A stretch of DNA of 10,182 bases from GWB1-37-8 sp964646925 (GTDB taxonomy: Bacteria > Patescibacteriota > Microgenomatia > Levybacterales > UBA12049). Positions 6,110-10,182 of the stretch are shown here, in pieces. The position numbers and the translations under genes were made by a program. The notes below the pieces were generated by a model. That model was not told the origin of the DNA and did not search any database. It worked only from the letters and a program-made list of their open reading frames with translations. Position 1 is the stretch's first letter. Each line of letters opens with the position of its first letter. The DNA is taken from assembly GCA_964646925.1 (NCBI GenBank), contig CAZYIC010000034.1:1-10182 (forward strand). Reading direction: 5' to 3'.

Positions 6110-7257
6110 GATTTGATTTCTACTTTCTGACTAAAAATATCTTGCATTAGTCCATTTTTAAAAGTTATCATTTCCCCTTTGTTTAATGTCTCCTTCGTTA
6201 TTTTCTGTTCTAATGAAGATAGTATTCCTGCAATTCTTAGTTGTTCTTTAATAGGAGGTTTAACTATTGGGATAGAATTACAGCTAGTTTTGTTTAAATA
6301 CGAAACAGATGTTTTGGTTGCTAAATTTTCCATGAATCTTTTTTGCATTATTAATACAAATTTAAGAAAGTTCTGATCTAATTCATTTGAGGGTAAGAAT
6401 GCGTGTAACTGCTGATTTATGGCAATTTCTCTATCAGTTACAGCTACAATGCCAAATTCGCCTACACAAGACATGATTACCGAACCGATAGGTATTATTT
6501 TGTTGCCACAATTCCTAAGTTCCTCTCTCGAAACATATTTAGTTGAATCGTTGTATTGAACTATTGAATCCTGTATGTTTGGTATCGTAATCCAAGGTAT
6601 TTCACCATCAAAAACTTTTGGTTTATTTCTACCTGGAACAATACAATCACATATCTCGCCTATGGGGGTTAATTCCCAGTCCTTGGGAATTTCACCAAAT
6701 TTTGTATTCTTAAACTTTTTATGTCCAATACCCCTTGTAAGTAATTTTTGCATCAATCCTTGCTTCAAAATTTCAGTTTTTTGAATAATCTGATCCGTCT
6801 TTTGGATTGCATCGTCAATAGAAGATAAAATTTCAGCAATTTTTTGTTGTACTGAAATGCTGGGATTTGGAATTTTGATGTTCATCAAGTCAGACTTGTT
6901 TAATTTCCCTCTAGTTGTACCTGAAGTATGCAATCTAAGATCAGTAAAATTGAGATAGTTCTCAATAAATTGAATATCAGCGTTTTTTATTCTTAAAACA
7001 TGTGCATGATTATTAACCCAGCTCCTTCCTTTTATTATGTACGCCGTATTAGCACCAGCAGACCAATCTGCTCCATCTTCACCAACAAGCAAAAGTTCCT
7101 CGTCAAAGATATATTCATCCACATAATCAACAACTCCTGTCGCTCCATAATATGGGATTCGCCCTGTGCTTCTTTTTAGCCTTGATATAGGAACTCGTTG
7201 ATTATCGAGATTATCTGAAATATCAGCTAATGATGTTTGTGGCCAATTATTTGTCAT
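6106..7257 (-). CDS. hsdS: Type I restriction-modification specificity subunit HsdS
   Basis: This 383-aa subunit selects the bipartite DNA target for both methylation and restriction. It has the usual two-fold layout. Target recognition domain 1 spans about 1-132. A central conserved helical spacer covers about 133-180 (ISVQQKIAEILSSIDDAIQK...LMQKLLTRGIG). Recognition domain 2 covers about 190-334 (FGEIPKDWELTPIGEI opens it). A C-terminal spacer lies at about 335-380 (IKEQLRIAGILSSLEQKI...GLMQDIF), and the two spacers are visibly related repeats. Both domains are intact, so an asymmetric bipartite site is expected; its sequence cannot be read from the protein. The ATG overlaps the hsdM 3' end by 11 bp and has a good ribosome binding site, AAGGAG with 7-nt spacing. 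Its stop TGA overlaps the next start. Confidence 0.95.
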   Translation of the reverse strand: MTNNWPQTSLADISDNLDNQRVPISRLKRSTGRIPYYGATGVVDYVDEYIFDEELLLVGEDGADWSAGANTAYIIKGRSWVNNHAHVLRIKNADIQFIENYLNFTDLRLHTSGTTRGKLNKSDLMNIKIPNPSISVQQKIAEILSSIDDAIQKTDQIIQKTEILKQGLMQKLLTRGIGHKKFKNTKFGEIPKDWELTPIGEICDCIVPGRNKPKVFDGEIPWITIPNIQDSIVQYNDSTKYVSREELRNCGNKIIPIGSVIMSCVGEFGIVAVTDREIAINQQLHAFLPSNELDQNFLKFVLIMQKRFMENLATKTSVSYLNKTSCNSIPIVKPPIKEQLRIAGILSSLEQKITKETLNKGEMITFKNGLMQDIFSQKVEIKS

Positions 7258-8938
7258 ATCCTAACTCCTTGATAAATATTGTGACTTTTTTATTTATTTC
7301 TTCTCTCTCTTTTTCAAGTGCTTGAAGTTCGCTCCATACCTTTTTAGTATCTATCTCCATTTGTTCGTCACTCGAATCAATGTAGCGGCGAATATTCAGA
7401 TTGTATTCATTATCTGCAATCTCTTTACCATCAACAACACGAGCATACTTTTCAATATCTTTGTATTGGTCGTATGCATTGATAATCCTTTCAATATCTT
7501 GCTTGCGGAGAGTGTTTTGGTTTTTACCTTCAAGAAAATCACGCTCGGCATTAATTATCAAAACTTTACCTTTTTTATTTTCTGGCTTATTTCTATTAAA
7601 AATAAGAATAGCTGCTGGAATACCAGTTCCGTAGAAAAGTTTTGGAGGAAGCCCAATAACTGCTTCGAGTAGATCATTCTTGATAATCTGTTCTCTGATT
7701 CTACCTTCACTACCGCCTCTAAATAACACACCATGAGGCAATACAATGCCAGCGCGACCATTTACATTCAATGACTTGAGTATATGGAGCATAAAAGCAT
7801 AGTCAGCGTTTTTTTGTGGTGGTAATTCATATTCTTGGGTACGACCATATTTATCGTTTTTAAATAGCTCAAACTCCCAATCTTTTATTGAGTAGGGCGG
7901 ATTTGCAACCACGATATCAAAGGTTTGTAGATTTCCCAAGTTATTTAAAAACTGTGGATTAGCCAACGTGTCGCCACGTCTGATATCTGCACTGTCTAAC
8001 CCATGTAAAAACATATTGATTTTAGCAATAGCAAAGGTGCTGATATTGATTTCTTGCCCATAAAAGTAGAGTGTTCGTGCAACTTGATCATTCGACTTAT
8101 CTTTAAGGTAGTTATATGCTTCAAGAAGAAACCCACCCGATCCCACTGTAGGATCGTAAACATGATCTTTTTGATGAGGTTTAACAATTCCAATAATAAT
8201 TCGTTCTACTTCTCGTGGGGTGTAAAATTCTCCGCCTTTTTTGCCTGCATCGGCAGCAAATTGTTTAATCAAATACTCGTAAGCATCACCTAGGAGATCA
8301 GAACTTATGTAGGTACTGCCAAAGTTATATTGAGAGAAGTGATTTACCAGTCTTTGTATGGTTTCATTAGGAAAACGGTCTTTATTGGCGAAGTCCAGAT
8401 CATCAAAAATCTTGTCGAGTTTGGGACTGTTTACATTAGTGATTTTGTCAAAAATATCGTTTAGTTTTTGTCCGATATTCTCTGAAGTTTCTGAAATAGC
8501 AGACCACTGACAATCCTTTGGTACTTGGAATCTGTGGTTGTAGTCGGCTTCAGCGAGAGTTTTGTCTTTGTATTCATCTATAATCTTTTGGTATTCTTCA
8601 TCCCAAACATCACTGATTCTTTTGTAAAAAAGTAGTCCAAAGATGTATTTTTTATAGTCAGAACTATCTATTTTTCCTCTCAAAATGTCGGCACTTTTCC
8701 ATAAAAACTGCTCGAGTTGAGCCAATGTAAGCTTACTACCCATTTCATCAGCTAAAATTTGGATATCTTCTCTTCTATATTTACGATCTTGTCTAGGTCC
8801 CACTCTCAGGGGAGTCAATTTTCCAGCTTTTTCCCAATTTCGTAGGGTATCACGATGAATTTTAAAAATTTCTGAAACTTGACCGATACTAAGTAGTTCT
8901 GGTAACTCTTCTAATTTTTTTTGTAGAATTTGACTCAT
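7247..8938 (-). CDS. hsdM: Type I DNA adenine methyltransferase HsdM with N-terminal MerR-like HTH
   Basis: This 563-aa subunit transfers methyl groups from S-adenosylmethionine to adenine N6 at the HsdS-chosen site, and its M2S complex also anchors HsdR. Residues 15-66 form a MerR/excisionase-type helix-turn-helix (LSIGQVSEIFKIHRDTLRNW, then EKAGKLTPLR and a wing with RKYRREDI). This extension precedes the normal HsdM start (KLTLAQLEQFLWKSADILRG at 69-88). The methyltransferase follows: GEFYTP at 236-241, SAM-binding DPTVGSGGF at 262-270, catalytic NPPY at 346-349, and a helical tail. The fold is intact. ATG at 8938 is chosen because it includes the helix-turn-helix and sits 7 nt after a strong -10 box; no well-spaced Shine-Dalgarno is present. 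It is the first gene of the operon. The fused domain may let the enzyme bind its own promoter region, which is inferred. Confidence 0.96.
   Translation of the reverse strand: MSQILQKKLEELPELLSIGQVSEIFKIHRDTLRNWEKAGKLTPLRVGPRQDRKYRREDIQILADEMGSKLTLAQLEQFLWKSADILRGKIDSSDYKKYIFGLLFYKRISDVWDEEYQKIIDEYKDKTLAEADYNHRFQVPKDCQWSAISETSENIGQKLNDIFDKITNVNSPKLDKIFDDLDFANKDRFPNETIQRLVNHFSQYNFGSTYISSDLLGDAYEYLIKQFAADAGKKGGEFYTPREVERIIIGIVKPHQKDHVYDPTVGSGGFLLEAYNYLKDKSNDQVARTLYFYGQEINISTFAIAKINMFLHGLDSADIRRGDTLANPQFLNNLGNLQTFDIVVANPPYSIKDWEFELFKNDKYGRTQEYELPPQKNADYAFMLHILKSLNVNGRAGIVLPHGVLFRGGSEGRIREQIIKNDLLEAVIGLPPKLFYGTGIPAAILIFNRNKPENKKGKVLIINAERDFLEGKNQNTLRKQDIERIINAYDQYKDIEKYARVVDGKEIADNEYNLNIRRYIDSSDEQMEIDTKKVWSELQALEKEREEINKKVTIFIKELGYDK
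7265..7270 (-). promoter_or_regulatory. Ribosome binding site of hsdS
   Basis: AAGGAG (complement of CTCCTT) lies inside the hsdM 3' end, 7 nt before the hsdS ATG. It is the one clear Shine-Dalgarno within the operon; the next three genes lack one and rely on abutting or overlapping junctions. Confidence 0.7.
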
Positions 8939-8945
8939 AAGCAGA

Positions 8946-8974
8946 AATATACTCCTTTATGCAAAATTTGTCAA
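8946..8974 (-). promoter_or_regulatory. Sigma-70-type promoter of the hsdM operon
   Basis: On the - strand TTGACA (8974-8969, perfect -35) is followed by exactly 17 bp and TATATT (8951-8946, five of six to consensus). Only TCTGCTT separates the -10 from the ATG, so transcription should begin at or within a base of the start codon, giving a leaderless mRNA. An AAAGGAG motif lies within the spacer, 13 nt from the ATG: too far for good ribosome pairing and absent from a transcript made by this promoter. Confidence 0.75.
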
Positions 8975-8982
8975 GAGGATGT

Positions 8983-9002
8983 TTCATAGGTATTCATAGG
9001 TT
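8983..9002. promoter_or_regulatory. Tandem 10-bp repeat behind the hsdM -35 box (candidate operator)
   Basis: TTCATAGGTA and TTCATAGGTT stand head to tail with a period of 10 bp, about one helical turn, starting 8 bp upstream of the -35 box. Two sites on the same DNA face at this place suit a regulator contacting RNA polymerase. The helix-turn-helix fused to HsdM is an obvious candidate ligand, but that link is inferred. Confidence 0.5.
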
Positions 9003-9006
9003 AATC

Positions 9007-9020
9007 AGAATTTCCCACAA
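9007..9020. repeat. 14-bp direct repeat, right copy
   Basis: AGAATTTCCCACAA matches 1130-1143 exactly, in the same orientation. It lies just outside the hsdM promoter and tandem repeat. On the - strand it reads TTGTGGG..., a core shared with the repeat cluster at 9882-9991. Confidence 0.4.
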
Positions 9021-9045
9021 ATAATTGAAGCTGAGCGAGGCTAGG

Positions 9046-9127
9046 TTATTTCTTTTCCAAAACTTTTTGAAGACCACCCTTGCCGTATTTAATGATTTGT
9101 CCAATTTTGAAAATCTTTTTTTGCCAT
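9046..9127 (-). pseudogene. Possible frameshifted minigene
   Basis: An ATG at 9127 is followed by MAKKDF and then a stop after 12 codons. Removing one A from the seven-A run (complement of 9116-9122) would join MAKK to a 26-codon, lysine-rich frame, IFKIGQIIKYGKGGLQKVLE, ending at 9046. A perfect TATAAT lies 19 nt before the ATG. It may be a decayed small gene, the tail of a lost larger gene, a slippage-controlled peptide or chance. I do not recognise a family. Confidence 0.22.
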
Positions 9128-9146
9128 AAAGTTAAATCTTGAAGAG

Positions 9147-9152
9147 ATTATA
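9147..9152 (-). promoter_or_regulatory. Consensus -10 box
   Basis: TATAAT on the - strand, in the gap after the membrane-protein gene. No convincing -35 is found at 16-18 bp, so promoter activity is uncertain. It would transcribe the possible minigene and run toward hsdM. Confidence 0.3.
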
Positions 9153-9183
9153 CTAGTTTTGACATTAGTTTTCTATCCAAAAA

Positions 9184-9840
9184 CTATTTTGTGTAGATTT
9201 GTACTCCGTTTGGATCTGTTATTTTCAAAGTTTGTGAGCAGGTGTCATAATTCCCTGTTGCGATTACGGGATAATTGTAGAATTTTGATACTAATGAGGA
9301 AGATCCTCCTTCGCTAAAGCTTCGGAAGGATAAAGAAATTACAGTCTCATCTCTTTTTACCAATACTACACTGTTATGTTTCGCCCTGGGAGAAAAATAA
9401 TCTAATATACCGGATAAGAGAGGAACAGACGCAGGTTCTTGTTCCTGAACATTCAAGACTTTAATTGTCCCAATTTCCTTTCGAATTCCTTTTTCGCATA
9501 ATAGATTACCAGCGCCCAGGATTCCAAATACGGCAAGAGCAAGAGCAACACCGGCAATCCCCAAAGAACCTTTTAAGGTAAAACTGAATGCTTTTTGCTG
9601 TTTGATATCCTGAAGAAGCTGGACTACTTTGTGCAATGGATTTCCGACATGAATATCAAGGAGATCATCTTTACTTTTTGAGTAGTGAACGTTTTCCGAG
9701 AATAGTTTACCGATTGGGTCAAGGGGTTTTTCCGGGTTTTTGGGGAGTTCTCTTTTAACAAAATGGCCTTCGTTATCTCGGAGCTTATGCTGGGCAATTT
9801 CGCTTTTTATCTCACTTTCTATCTTGTTATCTTCAGGCAT
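9184..9840 (-). CDS. Single-pass membrane protein of unknown function
   Basis: This 218-aa protein has a charged, proline-containing cytoplasm-like N-terminus (1-85, with GKLFSENVHYSK and NPLHKVVQLLQDIKQQKAF), one strong membrane helix at about 87-113 (GSLGIAGVALALAVFGILGA), and a C-terminal region (about 114-218) that looks like a small extracytoplasmic beta domain with single cysteines at 115 and 201. Inside-positive residues suggest N-in, C-out. The general pattern recalls uncharacterised Patescibacteria proteins, from memory and unchecked. The frame is open up to a GTG at 9978, but that 46-residue extension would be encoded by the repeat cluster and looks unlike protein, so ATG 9840 is chosen. 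A -10-like AATAAT ends 6 nt before it. No partner gene is adjacent and its function is unknown. Confidence 0.8.
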   Translation of the reverse strand: MPEDNKIESEIKSEIAQHKLRDNEGHFVKRELPKNPEKPLDPIGKLFSENVHYSKSKDDLLDIHVGNPLHKVVQLLQDIKQQKAFSFTLKGSLGIAGVALALAVFGILGAGNLLCEKGIRKEIGTIKVLNVQEQEPASVPLLSGILDYFSPRAKHNSVVLVKRDETVISLSFRSFSEGGSSSLVSKFYNYPVIATGNYDTCSQTLKITDPNGVQIYTK

Positions 9841-9846
9841 AATACC

Positions 9847-9876
9847 ATTATTGCATGAAAATTTAAGCAATTGCAA
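9847..9876 (-). promoter_or_regulatory. Putative promoter of the membrane-protein gene
   Basis: TTGCAA (9876-9871) is followed by 18 bp and AATAAT (9852-9847), then GGTATT and the ATG. The 6-nt gap again predicts a leaderless transcript, matching the layout at tspO and hsdM. Confidence 0.4.
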
Positions 9877-9881
9877 GCCAG

Positions 9882-9991
9882 TTGTGGGTGTCTTTACCCA
9901 CAAACTTGTGGAGTCCACAACTTCGTGGACAGCCGAGGCTAAGTTGTGGATGGTTGTGGATGTCAAAAACAGTACCACAAATCGGTTGTGG
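9882..9991. repeat. Cluster of eight TTGTGG/CCACAA cores (DnaA-box-like or operator array)
   Basis: TTGTGG occurs at 9882, 9906, 9944, 9954 and 9986, and CCACAA at 9898, 9915 and 9975. They form ordered pairs: an 8-bp inverted repeat TTGTGGGT/ACCCACAA (9882-9903), a 7-bp palindrome TTGTGGA-G-TCCACAA (9906-9920), an overlapping GTCCAC/GTGGAC pair (9913-9930), a perfect tandem GTTGTGGATG x2 (9943-9962), and CCACAA/TTGTGG (9975-9991). TGTGGAT matches seven of nine bases of the DnaA box TGTGGATAA. The array lies upstream of two divergent genes, with AT-rich DNA on its right. Confidence 0.75.
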
Positions 9992-10130
9992 GTGGGGATT
10001 TTGACAGCATTATTTTTTCTCGAGTTTTTGCAAAGTTTTCTTCATGCTTACATTATATTCCCTTTTCCGCCTTTTTTCACTAGCCATAAGGCTTAAGAAT
10101 ATTGAAGCGGAGAAAATATTGAAAGATTTA

Positions 10131-10139
10131 TGCTATAGT
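10131..10139 (+). promoter_or_regulatory. Extended -10 promoter of the right-edge gene
   Basis: TGCTATAGT fits the extended -10 pattern TGnTATAAT with one mismatch. No -35 of quality is found 17 bp upstream, which is usual for extended -10 promoters. Transcription should start near 10146, leaving a leader of about 26 nt. Confidence 0.5.
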
Positions 10140-10154
10140 AGAAATAGAGTATCA

Positions 10155-10162
10155 GGGAGGAG
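10155..10162 (+). promoter_or_regulatory. Ribosome binding site of the right-edge gene
   Basis: GGGAGGAG lies 9 nt before the ATG at 10172 and is a strong Shine-Dalgarno match, in contrast to the leaderless-looking starts of tspO, hsdM and the membrane-protein gene. Confidence 0.65.
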
Positions 10163-10171
10163 AAAAATTTA

Positions 10172-10182
10172 ATGCAAAAGAT
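10172..10182 (+). CDS. Start of a gene cut by the window edge
   Basis: Only the codons for M-Q-K and part of the next are visible. The call rests on the extended -10 box and the well-spaced GGAG ribosome binding site ahead of the ATG. The product cannot be guessed. It is transcribed away from the membrane-protein gene and shares the TTGTGG repeat cluster as upstream DNA. Confidence 0.55.

Larger units (their letters stand above)
9841..10171. other. Divergent intergenic region
   Basis: These 331 bases separate the membrane-protein gene from a + strand gene. They hold the TTGTGG cluster, a lone TTGACA (10001-10006), an AT-rich segment (10007-10060) with a weak TTGCAA/CATTAT pair (10028-10056), pyrimidine-rich runs (10061-10079), a small AGCC/GGCT hairpin (10082-10093), and the promoter and ribosome binding site of the right-hand gene. 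No coding sequence is credible here. Confidence 0.6.

Noticed and set aside
6106..6110. TGA recoded as glycine (as in Gracilibacteria/SR1)
   Set aside because: No in-frame TGA occurs inside any of the long genes, and hsdS ends at TGA exactly where the next gene starts.
9841..9978. N-terminal extension of the membrane protein to the GTG at 9978
   Set aside because: The added 46 residues would be encoded by the TTGTGG inverted-repeat cluster, lack protein-like character and pass through a better ATG at 9840 that has a promoter at the right distance.
10001..10006. Promoter at the perfect TTGACA
   Set aside because: No acceptable -10 box lies 16-18 bp downstream on the + strand (the bases there are T/G-rich).
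9740..10096. 118-aa open frame on the + strand
   Set aside because: It is antisense to the membrane-protein gene and runs through the repeat cluster; no ribosome binding site or recognisable domain.

Overview
The window looks like a piece of a small, AT-rich bacterial genome, most likely a Patescibacteria/CPR member and perhaps Microgenomates-like. The grounds are the style of a short MKQMER...-type winged-helix regulator, a single-helix membrane protein whose core I associate from memory with that group, starts without Shine-Dalgarno sites placed 6-7 nt behind -10 boxes, and a tRNA without encoded CCA. This lineage call is inference, since no marker gene is present. TGA is read as stop: no TGA interrupts about 2,900 codons and hsdS ends in one.

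Left part (1-1457): a tRNA-Gly(CCC) on the + strand faces a convergent tspO membrane-protein gene. Next comes a small winged-helix regulator bracketed by two copies of a 33-bp near-palindromic repeat; a third copy lies 118 bp beyond the second. A gene-free stretch (about 1025-1457) holds the repeats, a TTAA-rich tract, a GC-rich hairpin and the double-hairpin terminator of the next operon.

Centre (1458-8974): one five-gene operon on the - strand, transcribed right to left: hsdM, hsdS, an unrecognised 381-aa gene, hsdR and a YgjP-like zinc metallopeptidase. Every junction abuts or overlaps (11-bp overlap, ATGA, TAA/ATG, TAATG), so the set is probably translationally coupled. HsdM+HsdS form the adenine methyltransferase of a type I restriction-modification system, and HsdR adds the ATP-driven translocase/nuclease. 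HsdM carries an extra N-terminal MerR/excisionase-like helix-turn-helix. The promoter (TTGACA, 17 bp, TATATT) has a 10-bp tandem repeat just behind its -35 box, a plausible operator for that domain. The 381-aa protein, locked between specificity and restriction subunits, is the best candidate for something undescribed.

Right part (8975-10182): a possible frameshifted minigene, a 218-aa single-pass membrane protein (- strand), then a 331-bp divergent intergenic region. That region has eight TTGTGG/CCACAA cores in about 110 bp as inverted and tandem repeats (DnaA-box-like or operator-like). The window ends with an extended -10 promoter, a strong ribosome binding site and the first codons of a + strand gene cut by the edge.
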